DNA of 64,000 nucleotides from Sphaerisporangium perillae (GCF_023276435.1 NZ_JALLPO010000020.1:62001-126000), one strand, 5' to 3'. Numbered from the stretch's first letter, positions 23,301-34,185 are shown. Numbers and translations: made by a program. The notes: generated by a model not told the origin, from the sequence alone.

Positions 23301-24041
23301 ATGCTCGGGTTGCCTGACGGGGTCAGGGGGTGCCTGTTCGACATGGACGGTGTGCTCACCCGCACCGCGACCGTGCACGCCGCCGCGTGGAAGGCGACGT
23401 TCGACGAGTTCCTGCGGGAACGGGCCGGCCGGACGGGCGAGCCGTTCGTGCCGTTCGACGCGGTGGCCGACTACGACCGGTACGTCGACGGCAAGAAGCG
23501 GCTGGACGGCACGCGGAGCTTCCTGGCTTCGCGTGACATCACCCTGCCCGAGGGGTCGCCGGACGATCCGCCGGACGCGCCCACCGTGCACGGGCTGAGC
23601 AACAAGAAGAACGCGCTCGTGCAGCAGATCATGGACAGGGACGGCGTGGAGGTGTTCCCCGGCTCGGTCCGGTACGCGCGGGCCGCCCGGGACGCGGGTC
23701 TGCGCAGGGCCGTCGTGTCCTCCAGCGCCAACACGGAGCGGGTCCTCGCCGCCGCAGGGCTGACCGATCTCTTCGAGGCGCGCGTCGACGGCGTGGTGGC
23801 CCAGCAACGGCATCTCGCGGGCAAGCCGGCCCCGGACATGTACCTCGCGGGCGCGGAGGCGCTCGGGCTGGCACCCTCCGAGGCGGCGGTGTTCGAGGAC
23901 GCGCTGGCGGGAGTGGCGGCCGGTCGTGCGGGAAAGTTCGCCTACGTCGTCGGCGTGGACCGCGCCGGGCAGGCGGACGCGCTGCGCGAGCACGGCGCCG
24001 ACATCGTCGTCACCGACCTGGCAGAGCTACTGGAGCCGTGA
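23301..24041 (+). CDS. HAD-family beta-phosphoglucomutase
   Basis: A 246-residue HAD hydrolase-fold enzyme. Motif I is [13 protein letters not shown] (nucleophile and acid Asp near residues 15 and 17), motif II lies in [15 protein letters not shown], motif III Lys in [11 protein letters not shown] and motif IV in [12 protein letters not shown]. The ATG has GGGAGGG 3 bases upstream. The stop overlaps the GH65 start (TGATG), so the gene is coupled to the phosphorylase. This pairing is standard for maltose, trehalose or kojibiose phosphorolysis: the phosphorylase releases beta-glucose 1-phosphate and this enzyme isomerises it to glucose 6-phosphate. Confidence 0.92.
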   Translation: MLGLPDGVRGCLFDMDGVLTRTATVHAAAWKATFDEFLRERAGRTGEPFVPFDAVADYDRYVDGKKRLDGTRSFLASRDITLPEGSPDDPPDAPTVHGLSNKKNALVQQIMDRDGVEVFPGSVRYARAARDAGLRRAVVSSSANTERVLAAAGLTDLFEARVDGVVAQQRHLAGKPAPDMYLAGAEALGLAPSEAAVFEDALAGVAAGRAGKFAYVVGVDRAGQADALREHGADIVVTDLAELLEP

Positions 24042-26449
24042 TGATCCAGAATCCCGCGTTCGCGGTCGAGCCCTGGGCCATCCGGGAGCGCGGCCTCAAC
24101 CTCGACGTGCTGGCGCAGACCGAGTCGCTGTTCGCGCTGTCCAACGGGCACATCGGCCTGCGCGGCAACCTCGACGAGGGGGAGCCGTACGGCCAGCCGG
24201 GCACCTACCTCAACTCGGTGTACGAGCTGAGGCCGCTGCCGTACGCCGAGGCGGGCTACGGCTATCCCGAGTCGGGCCAGACCGTGGTGAACGTCACCAA
24301 CGGCAAGCTGATCAGGCTGATGGTCGACGACGAGCCCTTCGACGTGCGGTACGGCACGCTGCACGAGCACGAGCGGGTCCTCGACATGCGAGCGGGCACG
24401 CTGACCCGCCGGGCCCACTGGAGCTCCCCGACCGGAGCCGAGGTGCGCTGCGCCTCCACGCGGCTGGTGTCCTTCACCCACCGCGCCGTCGCCGCGATCC
24501 ACTACGAGATCGAGGCGGTCGGCCGCACCTGCGGTGTGGTCGTCCAGTCCGAGCTGGTCGCCAACGAGACCGTGGAGTACTCCGGCGACGACCCGCGCGC
24601 CGCCGCCGTCCTCGAGTCGCCGCTGGTCGTGGAGGAGAACGTGCCGGCGAGCGAGGGGGTGGCCATCATGGTCCACACCACGCGGGCCAGCGGCCTGCGC
24701 GTCGCCGCCGCCATGTGCCACGACATCGAGACTCCCGGTGAGGCGAGCGTCGAGGCGGACGGCGCCGGTGACGTCAGCCGCGTGACCATAGCCACGCGCC
24801 TCGCGCCCGGCCAGCGGCTGCGGATGGTCAAGTACTTCTCCTACGGCTGGTCGGCCAAGCGCTCCCGGCCCGCCCTGCACGACCAGGTCGTCGCCGCGCT
24901 GTCGGCCGCCCGGCTGGTCGGCTGGGAGGGCCTGTGCGCCGACCAGCGGCGGTTCCTCGACGAGTTCTGGTCCGGCGCCGACGTGGAGGTCGACGGCGAC
25001 GCCGAGGTGCAGCAGGCCGTGCGCTTCGGGCTGTTCCACCTGGTGCAGAGCGCCGCCCGGCTGGAGGATCGTCCCATCCCCGGCAAGGGGCTGACCGGTT
25101 CCGGCTACGACGGCCACGCGTTCTGGGATACCGAGATCTTCGTGCTGCCGGTGCTCACCTACACCTACCCCCGGGCCGCGGCCGACGCGCTGGCCTGGCG
25201 CGCGTCGATTCTGCCGATGGCGCAGGAGCGCGCCGTCCAGCTCGGGCTGCGCGGAGCCGCCTTCCCCTGGCGGACGATCAACGGCGAGGAGTGCTCCGGT
25301 TACTGGCCGGCCGGCACCGCGGCGTTCCACATCAACGCCGACATCGCCCACGCGGCGACGAGCTACGTCGACGCCACCGAGGACAGGCGGTTCGAGCGCG
25401 ACACCGGCCTGCCGCTGCTCGTGGCGACCGCCCGGCTCTGGTGCGCTCTCGGCCACCACGACGCCGAGGGGCGGTTCCGCATCGACGGCGTGACCGGCCC
25501 GGACGAGTACAGCGCCATCGCCGACAACAACGTCTACACCAACCTCATGGCCCAGGAGAATCTTCGCGAGGCGGCCGAGGTGGCCACCCGCCACTTCGAA
25601 GAGGCGCAGCGGCTCGGGGTGACGCTCGAGGAGGTCGCGACCTGGCGTGACGGGGCCGCCGCGATGTACCTGCCCTATGACGAGCGGCTCGGCGTGCACT
25701 CCCAGAGCGAGGAGTTCACCAGGCACGCGGTCTGGAACTTCGCCGCCACCAGGCCCGACCAGTATCCGCTGTTGCTTCACTTCCCCTACTTCGACCTTTA
25801 CCGCAAGCAGGTGGTCAAGCAGGCCGACCTCGTGCTGGCGATGCACCTGCGCGGCGACGCGTTCACGGACGGGGAGAAGGCCCGCGCGTTCGCCTACTAC
25901 GACGCGCTGACCGTCCGCGACTCCTCGCTGTCGGCCTGCACGCAGGCGGTGCTCGCCGCTGAGGTGGGGCAGCTGGAGCTGGCCTACGCCTACCTCGGCG
26001 AGGCGGCGATGATGGACCTCGCCGACCTGGAGAAGAACACCGTCGACGGGGTCCACATGGCCTCACTGGCGGGGGCGTGGATCGCCCTGGTCTCCGGGTT
26101 CGGCGGGATGCGCGCCGGCCACGGGGGCATCTGTTTCGCTCCGAAGCTGCCCCCGGGCATCTCGCGGCTGGCCTTCCGGCTGCGCTACCGCGGCCGCGTG
26201 CTGCGCGTCGGCGTCACGGCGGCCTCGACGACCTACCGGCTCCTTTCCGGCGAGCCGCTGACGCTGACCCACCACGGGGAGCCGTTGACGGTCGACGGGC
26301 GGCCGGTCAGCCGCCCTACCGTCACGGTGCCGCCACCTGAGGTGCAGGTGCGCCAGCCACCCGGCCGCGAGCCGGTCCCGCGCCGTCCCCCAGCCGAACG
26401 GCCGTCCGGTCACCAGGCGGCCACGCAACCACCGGAGGAACACCCATGA
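24041..26449 (+). CDS. Glycoside hydrolase family 65 disaccharide phosphorylase
   Basis: An 802-residue cytoplasmic enzyme with the GH65 layout: N-terminal beta-sandwich ([31 protein letters not shown]), linker, (alpha/alpha)6 barrel ([41 protein letters not shown]), and a C-terminal beta domain ([13 protein letters not shown]). The general acid is Glu489 in TGPDEYSA. Enzymes of this family phosphorolyse maltose, trehalose, kojibiose or nigerose to beta-glucose 1-phosphate and glucose; sequence alone does not settle the substrate. The last about 40 residues are Pro/Arg-rich and variable. A GTG one codon upstream is an alternative start. Genes on both sides overlap it. Confidence 0.93.
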   Translation: MIQNPAFAVEPWAIRERGLNLDVLAQTESLFALSNGHIGLRGNLDEGEPYGQPGTYLNSVYELRPLPYAEAGYGYPESGQTVVNVTNGKLIRLMVDDEPFDVRYGTLHEHERVLDMRAGTLTRRAHWSSPTGAEVRCASTRLVSFTHRAVAAIHYEIEAVGRTCGVVVQSELVANETVEYSGDDPRAAAVLESPLVVEENVPASEGVAIMVHTTRASGLRVAAAMCHDIETPGEASVEADGAGDVSRVTIATRLAPGQRLRMVKYFSYGWSAKRSRPALHDQVVAALSAARLVGWEGLCADQRRFLDEFWSGADVEVDGDAEVQQAVRFGLFHLVQSAARLEDRPIPGKGLTGSGYDGHAFWDTEIFVLPVLTYTYPRAAADALAWRASILPMAQERAVQLGLRGAAFPWRTINGEECSGYWPAGTAAFHINADIAHAATSYVDATEDRRFERDTGLPLLVATARLWCALGHHDAEGRFRIDGVTGPDEYSAIADNNVYTNLMAQENLREAAEVATRHFEEAQRLGVTLEEVATWRDGAAAMYLPYDERLGVHSQSEEFTRHAVWNFAATRPDQYPLLLHFPYFDLYRKQVVKQADLVLAMHLRGDAFTDGEKARAFAYYDALTVRDSSLSACTQAVLAAEVGQLELAYAYLGEAAMMDLADLEKNTVDGVHMASLAGAWIALVSGFGGMRAGHGGICFAPKLPPGISRLAFRLRYRGRVLRVGVTAASTTYRLLSGEPLTLTHHGEPLTVDGRPVSRPTVTVPPPEVQVRQPPGREPVPRRPPAERPSGHQAATQPPEEHP

Positions 26450-28077
26450 CCACCACCCCGCTCCGCGACCGCGCATCGTGGAAGGCGCTCGAGCAGCACC
26501 ACGCCGAGATCGGCGGCCGGCACCTGCGCGAGCTGTTCGCCGAGGACCCGGGGCGGGGCGAGCGCATGTGCGCCGAGGCGGCCGGGCTGTATCTCGACTA
26601 CTCGAAGAACCGCGCCACCGACGAGACGATGCGCCTGCTCGTCGAGCTCGCGCGGGAGTCGGAGCTGGAGCGGCGCAGGGACATGATGTTCCGTGGCGAG
26701 CGCGTCAACACCTCCGAGCGCAGGTCGGTGCTCCACGTCGCGCTGCGCATGCCGAAGGGCGCCTCGCTCGTAGTCGAGGGCGTGGACGTCGTCGCGGAGG
26801 TCCACGAGGTGCTCGACCGGATGGCCGGCTTCGCCCAGCGCGTCCGCTCGGGCGAGTGGAAGGGCCACACCGGCAAGCCGATCAAGAACATCGTCAACAT
26901 CGGCATCGGCGGCTCCGACCTCGGGCCGGTCATGGCGTACGAGGCGCTGCGCCATTACAGCAGGCGTGACCTGACGTTCCGGTTCGTGTCGAACGTCGAC
27001 TCCACCGACATCGTCGAGGCGACCCGCGACCTGTTCGCCGACGAGACGCTGTTCGTCGTCTCCTCCAAGACCTTCGGCACGTCCGAGACGCTCGCCAACG
27101 CCCACTCGGCACGCGACTGGCTGGTCGGCCAGCTGGGCACCGAGGAAGCGGTCGCGCGGCACTTCGTCGCGGTGTCCACCAACGCCGAACGCGTCGCGGA
27201 GTTCGGCATCGACACCGCGAACATGTTCGGCTTCTGGGACTGGGTCGGCGGCCGTTACTCGATGGACTCCGCCATCGGCCTGTCCACCATGGTGGCCATC
27301 GGGCCCGAGCACTTCCGCGAGATGCTGGCGGGCTTCCACGAGATGGACGAGCACTTCCGCACGGCCCCGCTGGGGGAGAACCTCCCGGTGCTCATGGGGC
27401 TGCTCGCCGTCTGGTACGTGAACTTCTTCGGCGTGCAGAGCATCGGCGTCATGCCCTACGAGCAGTACTTGAAGCGGTTCCCGGCCTACCTCCAGCAGCT
27501 CACGATGGAGTCCAACGGCAAGCACGTGACGCTCGACGGGGAGGTCGTCGACTACGACACCGGGCCGGTCTACTGGGGCGAGCCCGGCACGAACGGCCAG
27601 CACAGCTTCTACCAGCTCATCCACCAGGGCACCCGGTTGATCCCCGTGGACCTGATCGGTTTCGGCGCGAGCCTCAACCCGCTGCGCGACCACCACGACC
27701 TGCTGATGGCCAACGTCTTCGCCCAGGCGCAGGCCCTCGCCTTCGGCAAGACCGAGGAGGAGGTGCGCGCCGAGGGCACCGACCCCGGCGTCGTCCCGCA
27801 CCGGGTCATGCGGGGCAACCGTCCCACGAACGTGCTGCTCGCCCAGCGGCTCACCCCACACCTGCTCGGCGCGCTCGTGGCGCTGTACGAGCACAGCGTG
27901 TTCACCCAGGGCACGATCTGGGGGATCGACTCCTTCGACCAGTGGGGAGTGGAGCTCGGCAAGGTGCTCGCCGCCCAGATCACCCCCGAACTCGAGAGCC
28001 CCACCGACCCCGACCTCACCCACGACTCCTCCACCAACACCCTGATCCGCCACTACCGAGCCCTGAAGCAGAGCTAG
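26446..28077 (+). CDS. pgi: Glucose-6-phosphate isomerase
   Basis: A 543-residue isomerase, the normal bacterial length. Visible signatures are [28 protein letters not shown], the PGI signature region MESNGKHV with the active-site Glu, the catalytic His segment [12 protein letters not shown] and a C-terminal [18 protein letters not shown]. It converts glucose 6-phosphate to fructose 6-phosphate. The ATG overlaps the GH65 stop by 4 bp, so the three-gene operon takes a disaccharide to fructose 6-phosphate, spending one ATP only on the free glucose. Most actinomycetes carry another pgi elsewhere; this one looks dedicated. Confidence 0.96.
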   Translation: MTTTPLRDRASWKALEQHHAEIGGRHLRELFAEDPGRGERMCAEAAGLYLDYSKNRATDETMRLLVELARESELERRRDMMFRGERVNTSERRSVLHVALRMPKGASLVVEGVDVVAEVHEVLDRMAGFAQRVRSGEWKGHTGKPIKNIVNIGIGGSDLGPVMAYEALRHYSRRDLTFRFVSNVDSTDIVEATRDLFADETLFVVSSKTFGTSETLANAHSARDWLVGQLGTEEAVARHFVAVSTNAERVAEFGIDTANMFGFWDWVGGRYSMDSAIGLSTMVAIGPEHFREMLAGFHEMDEHFRTAPLGENLPVLMGLLAVWYVNFFGVQSIGVMPYEQYLKRFPAYLQQLTMESNGKHVTLDGEVVDYDTGPVYWGEPGTNGQHSFYQLIHQGTRLIPVDLIGFGASLNPLRDHHDLLMANVFAQAQALAFGKTEEEVRAEGTDPGVVPHRVMRGNRPTNVLLAQRLTPHLLGALVALYEHSVFTQGTIWGIDSFDQWGVELGKVLAAQITPELESPTDPDLTHDSSTNTLIRHYRALKQS

Positions 28078-28120
28078 GCAGGCGACATCTGGCTGCCCCT
28101 GTCGGGCTTCTTCTGACGCG

Positions 28121-28153
28121 ACGCGCTGATCCGCTGCTACCGGCTCCTGAAGC
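28121..28153 (+). repeat. Diverged copy of the pgi 3' end
   Basis: About 45 bp past the pgi stop, the DNA could encode ALIRCYRLLKPG, a close match to the last pgi residues [12 protein letters not shown] (28039-28074). The nucleotide match (CTGATCCGC..CTACCG..CCTGAAG) shows a partial duplication or a remnant of another pgi-like end joined here. It lacks the rest of the gene. Confidence 0.5.
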
Positions 28154-28377
28154 CGGGTCGGTGCGGCGACGAGCCGTGTTGGGTCGGCGGGCGGGGCTTT
28201 TCGGCTGGTGTGGTGTTCGTGCATCGGGCGCCGCGTCGGTGGGAGGGGGTGCGGCGATGCCGGCGCCGCCGTACGTCGAGCAACCTGGCGTGCACCAGGG
28301 AAGCGCAGGGAAGGCCGAAGTCGTGGCAACCGCGTGTGCGGGCTGAACCGGGCACCGTCCAGGAACGTCTGAGGGTT
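28154..28377. other. Gap before the serpin gene
   Basis: The serpin frame stays open upstream to 28210, but the extension is Arg/Cys-rich and unlike a protein N-terminus. I see no convincing promoter elements, hairpin or second gene here. Confidence 0.5.
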
Positions 28378-29670
28378 ATGCCTATCGACGTGCCGGGCCG
28401 GATGCTCAGGCGGGAGTTCCTGGCGGCGGCGCTCGTCGCGGTCGCCGCCGCCGGTTGCGGCCGGGCGGGAGGTGACTCGCGGGTGCTGACGATCGAAGGG
28501 GTGAGCCGGGAGGTCCCGAAGGACGCTCCGGTCGAGGAGGTCGTGGGCGGGATCACCGCCTTCGGGCACGCCCTGTACGCCGCCGGCGCGAAGGCCGCGC
28601 GCAACACGGTCATGTCCCCGCTCAGCATCGCCTACGCGTTCGGCATGGCCAGGGCGGGCGCGGCCGGAGCCACGGCCACGGCGCTGGACAAGGTGTTCGG
28701 GTTCCCCACCGCCGGGCCGCACAGCGTCTTCAACGCGTTGACGCGGGAGATCGTGACGGTCGACGGCCCGCCGCCCCCGCCGGAACGAGGAGCCGAGCGA
28801 GACGCGCGGAGCGAGTCCGGCGGCCCCGTCGTCGGCATCGCGAACGGGCTGTTCACCCAGAAGGGCATGCCGGTCGGGCAGGACTTCCTGCGCACGCTCG
28901 CCGCCCAGTACGGCGCCGGGGTGCGCCCGGTGGACTTCTCCGCGGATGCCGCCGGCACGATCAACGCGTGGGTCGACGAGCAGACGGCCGGGCGCATCGA
29001 GAAGCTGTTCGACCGGCTGGACCCGGCCACCCGGCTGGTCATCGCCAATGCCGTCTACCTCAAGGCCGACTGGCAGCACGCGTTCGCCGAGGACGACCCC
29101 GAGGACGCCGCCTTCACCCGGGCCGACGGGTCCACGGTGCGCACGAAGCTGATGCGGCAGAGATCCGCGCTGCGCTACGCGTTCGGGGCCGGCCGGCAGG
29201 CCGTCGAGCTGCCGTACGCCAAGAGCGAGCTGGCCATGTGGGTGCTCGTGCCGGCGCGTGGCGGCTCCCCCGCCGAACTGCTCACGCCGCAGACGCTTCG
29301 CCAGGTGGCCGGTGGGCTGACCGCGGGCAGCGTCGGCCTCGCCCTCCCGGCGTGGGACTTCGGCACCGACCTGGACCTGGAGCCGCCACTACGGAAGCTC
29401 GGGCTGGGCGCGGTGTTCGACGACGCCGACTTCTCCGGCATCGCCGAGGGGCTGTTCATCGGCCAGGCGGTCCACCGGGCGAACATCAGCGTGGACGAGT
29501 GGGGGACCGAGGCGGCCGCGGTGACCGGGCTGGCGTTCCCCGTGTCGGGCATGCTCGGCCGGGACGTCGAGGTGCGCGCCGACCACCCGTTCGCGTTCGC
29601 GATCGTCCACTCGCCCACGTCCGCGCCCCTGTTCATCGGCCACGTCGCCGACCCGACCGCGACGTCCTGA
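28378..29670 (+). CDS. Serpin (serine protease inhibitor) lipoprotein
   Basis: A 430-residue serpin from the ATG at 28378. A twin-Arg-containing signal (RREFLAAALVAVAAAGC) ends in a lipobox, so the protein is probably lipid-anchored outside. Serpin core features are NTVMSPLSIAYAFGMARAGA (helix B), GIANGLFTQ, INAWVDEQTAGRIEKL, LVIANAVYLKADWQ and the C-terminal DHPFAFAIVHSPTSAPLFIGHVADP. The reactive-loop hinge is intact: VDEWGTEAAAVTG, small residues P15-P8 as in inhibitory serpins. By the usual count P1 falls near Ser in LAFPVSGM, which would suit chymotrypsin- or elastase-like proteases or subtilisins; this is uncertain. An acidic/Arg insert near residue 135 is unusual. Likely role: protection against self or foreign proteases. 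Confidence 0.93.
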   Translation: MPIDVPGRMLRREFLAAALVAVAAAGCGRAGGDSRVLTIEGVSREVPKDAPVEEVVGGITAFGHALYAAGAKAARNTVMSPLSIAYAFGMARAGAAGATATALDKVFGFPTAGPHSVFNALTREIVTVDGPPPPPERGAERDARSESGGPVVGIANGLFTQKGMPVGQDFLRTLAAQYGAGVRPVDFSADAAGTINAWVDEQTAGRIEKLFDRLDPATRLVIANAVYLKADWQHAFAEDDPEDAAFTRADGSTVRTKLMRQRSALRYAFGAGRQAVELPYAKSELAMWVLVPARGGSPAELLTPQTLRQVAGGLTAGSVGLALPAWDFGTDLDLEPPLRKLGLGAVFDDADFSGIAEGLFIGQAVHRANISVDEWGTEAAAVTGLAFPVSGMLGRDVEVRADHPFAFAIVHSPTSAPLFIGHVADPTATS

Positions 29671-29796
29671 GCGGCCGGACCGGCGGAACGACGGCGGGGC
29701 ATCATGGTGCGCCATGGGGACGGTGAGGGCAGGCTCACCATCGTCAGCCGCTACGAGCTCCCGCTGACCCCGTGAGAAGAGCGGACCGTGGTGTGG

Positions 29797-32682
29797 TCAG
29801 TCGGTGAACAGGTGGAGGCGGTGGGCTGTGGCGGCGGCTTCGCCTCGGGAGGCGACGCCGAGCTTGGCGAGGATGTTGGAGACGTGCACGCTGACGGTCT
29901 TGGCCGAGATGAACAGCTCGCCGGCGATCTCGCGGTTGCTGCGGCCGGCGGCCACCAGGCGCAGGACCTCCCGCTCGCGGGCCGTGAGGCCGAGCCCGGC
30001 CTCCTCGGTGGTGGCGGGGACGGGTGTCGCGCCGCCCGCGGGGGTGATCGGAAGCCTGGCCCGCCGGGCGAAGGAGTCGATCTTCGCGCTGAGCGGTGCG
30101 GCGCGTAGCAGGTCGGCGAGGTGGGCGGCCCTCGCGAGGCGCTCGGCGGCGTGGTCGCGCTCACCGGCGGCGACGGCGGCCTGCGCGGCGCCGAACAGGG
30201 AACGGGCCTCGGCGTACGGCTGGCGCAGCGCGGCCCACGCGGCCACGGCCTTGTCCCACATCGCGCGGTCGGGATGCCCGGACACGCGGGCCGCCTCGGC
30301 GGCGAAGGTGACGGTCTGCGCCTCCTGCAGGGCTCCTTGCACCTCCAACTGCTCCGCCAGCGCGCGAAGCTCGTCCAGCAGCGGCCCCGCCACCTGGAGG
30401 CAGGTGATGATCACCGGCCAGGTGTAGCGCGGGCTGGCCGGCAGATCTTGCTCGCGCAGGACCTGCTCGACCACCGCGAACGCCTCGTCGCCGCGGCCGT
30501 GGGCGACCAGCAGCTCGATCTCTCTACGAGCGTGCGGCAGCACGGTCTGGTCGCGGTAGGTGCCACGGGTCATCACGCTGGTCGTCGCGTGGAAGAGGGC
30601 ATCGGCCCTGGCGAGCTCGCCGCGGGCCAGCATGATGTCGGTGGCGAAGCCCTGCAGGCTCGCGCGGTAGGGCGGGGGCGGCATGACCTCGACCCCGCGC
30701 TGGATCACCTCGAGGGCTTCGTCCCACCGGCCGAGCGAGACCAGGGGCTCGGCGAGGTTGATCGTGAGGAAGGCTCCCGAGGTGCGGGCCAGGCCGTACG
30801 CCTCGGCGTCCGCGATGCCCCTGCGGGCGACCTTGGCGGCCTCCTCGTGCCACCCGGCGCCTTCGAGCACGTCGGACTCTGAGATGGCGGCCCGCATCAG
30901 CGCGCTGTAGCTGTCGGCGCGCTCCGCGACCTTCCGTGCCTCCGCGAACGCGACGACCTTGGTCTCCATCTGGGAGTACTGCTGCTGTGTCCAGGTGAGG
31001 GTGACGAGCGCGTGGGCCTCGGTGTCGGCGTCGCCCACGTCGCGGGCGATGCGCATGGCCTCCTCGGCGAGCCGCTCCCTCTCAGACCAGGCGTCGGGGC
31101 CGTGGAGCATGCGCGACAGGCTTTCCAGGACCTGGGCGCGCAGCGATGACGGCGGGTCGGCGGGGACGAGGGCGGCGGCCGTGCGCAGGTCGTCGATCTG
31201 CCCGGCCCGGCCCAGGTCGTACCTGACCAGGCCGCGCTGCCGCAGCACCTTGGCCGCGCGGATCGGGTCGGTCTCGGTGTCGATCTCGCGCAGAGCGGCC
31301 TTGGCCAAGGAGAGGCCGCGCTCGAACTCGCCGGCGAGATGGGCCACGGTGATGGTGCGCCGCAGCACGCCGACGTAGTCGGACTCGACGCGCGCCGCCG
31401 CGTCGGGCACGGTGTCCCACAGCTCGAGCACCCTGGTCAGCATCCGCAGCTGCTCGTCGTAGGCGGCGGACTTCCTGGCCGCCGCCGCCGCGCGCCAGGC
31501 GCTGGTGAGCGCGTTCGGGACGTCGTGGGCGGCATGCCAGTGGTGGGCCAGCTCGATGGCCCCGCGCAGGGCGGGCAGCATGGCGGGGTCGCGTTCAAGG
31601 GCGCGGGCGAAACGGGTGTGCAGGCGGGCGCGCTCGCCGGGCAGCAGGTCGTCATGGACGGCCTCCCGGATCAGGGCGTGCCGGAAGGCGTACCCCTCGC
31701 CGTCCACCACGAGCACGTTGCCCGCCACCGCCGGGCGCAGCGCGCTCGAAAGCGCCCCGTCGTCGAGGCCGGAGACGGCCGCGAGCAGGGCGTGCTCGAT
31801 GCGGGCGCCGCCGGCGCCGGCCACCCGCAGCAGCTCCTGGGTGTCCTCCGGCAGGCGCTCGACGCCGGCCAGCAGCAGGTCGCGCAGCGACTCGGGCATC
31901 GGCTCGTCCTCGCCGCCGCTGAGCAGCGCCTCGACGAACAAGGGGTTGCCCTCGCTGCGGGCGTAGATGACGTCCACGTCGAGGGCGGTGGGCTCGCGGT
32001 CGAGGATGCTCGCGGCCTGCTCGACCACCTCACGGCGGGTGAGCCTGCGCAGCTCCAGCCGGGTGACCCAGTCGATGCGGCCGATCTCGGCGAGCAGCGG
32101 CCGGAGGGGGTGGGTGCGGTGCAGGTCGTCCGACCGATAGGTGACGAGGGTCAGCAGGCGGGTGTCGGGCCGCTGGTAGCGGACGAGGAACGACAGCAGG
32201 TCGCGGGTGGAGCGGTCGGCCCAGTGGGCGTCCTCGATGACAAGGATGGTCGGGTCTCGCTCGGCGAGCCGCTCCATCAGGCCGAGGACCTGCTCGAACA
32301 GCCGGGCACGGGCTTCGGCGCCCTCGTCGTCGGGCTCGCCGAACTCCGGCAGCAGCCGGGCCAGCCCTCGGGTGCGCCCGCCGGGCAGCAGCGCGGCGAC
32401 GCCGTCGTGCCCGAGGTCGTGGGCGAGCTGCCGGAGCACCGCGGTGAACGGGGCGAAGGGCAGGCCGTCGGTGCCCAGCTCGAGACAGCCGCCGACCAGC
32501 ACGCGCGCCTCGCCGACGCGCTTGGTGAACTCGCGGACGAGCCGGCTCTTGCCGACGCCGGCCTCGCCGCCGACGAACACGGTCGTGGCCGACCCGCCTC
32601 GCACCCGCGTGAGCGCGTCGCGGAGAAGGGCCAGCTCGGCTTGCCGCCCGACGAACAGCGGGCTCACCGTGTGGCCGCTCAC
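29797..32682 (-). CDS. LAL-type LuxR regulator with AAA ATPase domain
   Basis: A 961-residue STAND-type activator. Residues 8-50 begin [15 protein letters not shown], with Walker [13 protein letters not shown] near 40; Walker B lies in [19 protein letters not shown] near 155, followed by the winged-helix region of AAA_16 ATPases. The long middle is TPR-like helical repeats ([38 protein letters not shown]). The last 65 residues are a LuxR helix-turn-helix: [26 protein letters not shown], then [19 protein letters not shown] proteins usually switch on a nearby catabolic or antibiotic operon; no such cluster is obvious beside it, and its target is unknown. Start ATG at 32682. Confidence 0.93.
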   Translation of the reverse strand: MSGHTVSPLFVGRQAELALLRDALTRVRGGSATTVFVGGEAGVGKSRLVREFTKRVGEARVLVGGCLELGTDGLPFAPFTAVLRQLAHDLGHDGVAALLPGGRTRGLARLLPEFGEPDDEGAEARARLFEQVLGLMERLAERDPTILVIEDAHWADRSTRDLLSFLVRYQRPDTRLLTLVTYRSDDLHRTHPLRPLLAEIGRIDWVTRLELRRLTRREVVEQAASILDREPTALDVDVIYARSEGNPLFVEALLSGGEDEPMPESLRDLLLAGVERLPEDTQELLRVAGAGGARIEHALLAAVSGLDDGALSSALRPAVAGNVLVVDGEGYAFRHALIREAVHDDLLPGERARLHTRFARALERDPAMLPALRGAIELAHHWHAAHDVPNALTSAWRAAAAARKSAAYDEQLRMLTRVLELWDTVPDAAARVESDYVGVLRRTITVAHLAGEFERGLSLAKAALREIDTETDPIRAAKVLRQRGLVRYDLGRAGQIDDLRTAAALVPADPPSSLRAQVLESLSRMLHGPDAWSERERLAEEAMRIARDVGDADTEAHALVTLTWTQQQYSQMETKVVAFAEARKVAERADSYSALMRAAISESDVLEGAGWHEEAAKVARRGIADAEAYGLARTSGAFLTINLAEPLVSLGRWDEALEVIQRGVEVMPPPPYRASLQGFATDIMLARGELARADALFHATTSVMTRGTYRDQTVLPHARREIELLVAHGRGDEAFAVVEQVLREQDLPASPRYTWPVIITCLQVAGPLLDELRALAEQLEVQGALQEAQTVTFAAEAARVSGHPDRAMWDKAVAAWAALRQPYAEARSLFGAAQAAVAAGERDHAAERLARAAHLADLLRAAPLSAKIDSFARRARLPITPAGGATPVPATTEEAGLGLTAREREVLRLVAAGRSNREIAGELFISAKTVSVHVSNILAKLGVASRGEAAATAHRLHLFTD

Positions 32683-32889
32683 GACGGCACCCCCCGCCGG
32701 CCCAGGGCACCCGCGGGGACGGTGGCACCGTTCCTGCCGGTCACGCGAACACCGTCTCAGCCGTCACGCCACAAGGATGCCATTCCCCGCCGACATTTCC
32801 CCCACGGTGGACCGCCCGCCGGAGAGTCCGGGTGGTCGTGTCGGCGGTGTCGGATGATCCGGTCGGCGCCTTGGTCGTAAAGTAGGGGC

Positions 32890-33351
32890 ATGAGCCCGAA
32901 GATCGCGACCACGGACACCGTCACCCGTGACCAGCTGCTCGACTTCATCCGTGATCGCCATCGTGCGCTGCTCATCACGACGCGGCGCGACGGTGGCCCG
33001 CAGGCGTCGCCGGTCACGTGTGGGGTGGACGGCCTGGGCCGCATCGTCGTCTCCACCTATCCTGAACGCGCCAAGGCCAAGAACGCCCGCCGCGACCCCA
33101 AGGTGAGCATCGTCATCCTGTCCGACGACTTCGACGGCCCCTGGGTGCAGGTCGACGGCGCCTGCGAGGTGATCGACATGCCTGACGCGGTCGAGCCGCT
33201 GGTGGAGTACTACCGGGTCATCGCGGGCGAGCATCCCGACTGGGACGACTACCGCGCGGCCATGGAGCGCCAGGGCAAGTCGCTGCTGCGCATCACACCC
33301 TCGAAGTGGGGTCCGGTCGCCACGGGAGGCTTCCCCGCCCGCCTCGCCTGA
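32890..33351 (+). CDS. PPOX-class F420-dependent flavin/deazaflavin protein
   Basis: A 153-residue split-barrel protein of the pyridoxamine-5'-phosphate-oxidase-like superfamily, subgroup common in F420-producing actinobacteria. Recognisable parts are LLDFIRDRHRALLITTRRDGGPQASPVTCGV, VVSTYPERAKAKNARRDPKVSIVIL and WVQVDGACEVIDMPDAVEPLVEYYR. Such enzymes use F420 or FMN to reduce small, often unsaturated, substrates; the substrate is not known. It is divergent from the LAL gene and is followed by a convergent TetR gene; a direct link to either is not evident. Confidence 0.88.
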   Translation: MSPKIATTDTVTRDQLLDFIRDRHRALLITTRRDGGPQASPVTCGVDGLGRIVVSTYPERAKAKNARRDPKVSIVILSDDFDGPWVQVDGACEVIDMPDAVEPLVEYYRVIAGEHPDWDDYRAAMERQGKSLLRITPSKWGPVATGGFPARLA

Positions 33352-33471
33352 CCGCCTCGCCTGATCGCTTCACCGTCTCTCGAAGGCGGTCTCTCCCGTG
33401 CGGCCGTCTCCAGCGTGGGCCGTCTCATCGATGGCGGCGCCGTCAAGACCCTCTGACATCCGGGAGGCGGT

Positions 33472-34119
33472 TCAGGCGCCGAAGCGCTGGACGCGTACGC
33501 CGGTGAGGATGGCGGCGAGCCCGTGCCGGAACTGGGCGTCGGTGTCCGGGGTGAGCAGCTCGTCGATCATCTGCGCGGCGAGCGGGTACCGTCCGGCGTC
33601 GACCATCTCGGCGAGCCGCTCCCGGCTGTAGGGATTCTCGCCCTCGGCGTACGTCTCGCCGAGCCTCGCCTGCTCCTCGATCGTGAAGCCGACGGTGTAG
33701 TGGAAGATCGTCGGCACGGCCCGTACCGCGTCGGCCAGGGAGAATCCGGCGTCCTGCAGGGTTCGCAGGGTCAGTTCGATCGTCCTGAAGACCAGCGGAT
33801 GGCTGACGTTGGTGCCAGCGACGACCCGCGCACCGTCGCGGTGGCGCAGCATCGTGCGCCGCAGCCGCATGGCCCGGTCGCCGAGCCATTCCTCCCAGCC
33901 GACGCCGAGGCGAGGTGATTCCAGACCCTCGTCCGCCTCGACCATCACGAGGGTGGCCATGGCGTCGAGCAGTTCCTGCTTGTTCTTGACGTGCCAGTAG
34001 AGGGCGGGGGCCTTCACGTCCAGCTCCTTGGCGACGAGGCGCATGGTGAGCCCGTCGAGGCCGACCTCGTCGAGCAGGCGCAGCGCGGTCCGCGCGATGA
34101 CCTCGGCGTTGATCTTCAT
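33472..34119 (-). CDS. TetR family regulator (TetR class C-terminus)
   Basis: A 215-residue repressor. Residues 5-50 carry the HTH (IARTALRLLDEVGLDGLTMRLVAKELDVKAPALYWHVKNKQELLDAM); the APALYWHVKNK recognition helix and the TetR_C-like ligand domain (FSLADAVRAVPTIFHYTVGFTIEEQ) place it near the tetracycline-repressor class. The start is the ATG at 34119 with GGAGG 4 bases upstream; another ATG overlaps it out of frame. It is divergent from a flavin monooxygenase across 75 bp that hold a strong palindrome, the classic arrangement of a resistance gene and its drug-sensing repressor. The inducer is unknown. Confidence 0.9.
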   Translation of the reverse strand: MKINAEVIARTALRLLDEVGLDGLTMRLVAKELDVKAPALYWHVKNKQELLDAMATLVMVEADEGLESPRLGVGWEEWLGDRAMRLRRTMLRHRDGARVVAGTNVSHPLVFRTIELTLRTLQDAGFSLADAVRAVPTIFHYTVGFTIEEQARLGETYAEGENPYSRERLAEMVDAGRYPLAAQMIDELLTPDTDAQFRHGLAAILTGVRVQRFGA

Positions 34120-34151
34120 CCATCCTCCACGTCGTACCGGCACTTGACAGC

Positions 34152-34185
34152 TTAACATCGTTCGAGTGACGCTTAACGCCGTTAA
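34152..34185. promoter_or_regulatory. Twin operators between TetR and the monooxygenase gene
   Basis: TTAACGCCGTTAA at 34173-34185 is a perfect palindrome with one central base. TTAACATCGTT at 34152-34162 is a degenerate copy starting exactly 21 bp (two turns) upstream. A TTGACA (34144-34149) lies directly before them, so a bound dimer would block the monooxygenase promoter. Confidence 0.6.

Noticed and set aside
29704-29775. A 23-codon ORF (MVRHGDGEGRLTIVSRYELPLTP) between the serpin and LAL genes
   Set aside because: It has no ribosome-binding site or recognisable family and is short enough to occur by chance.
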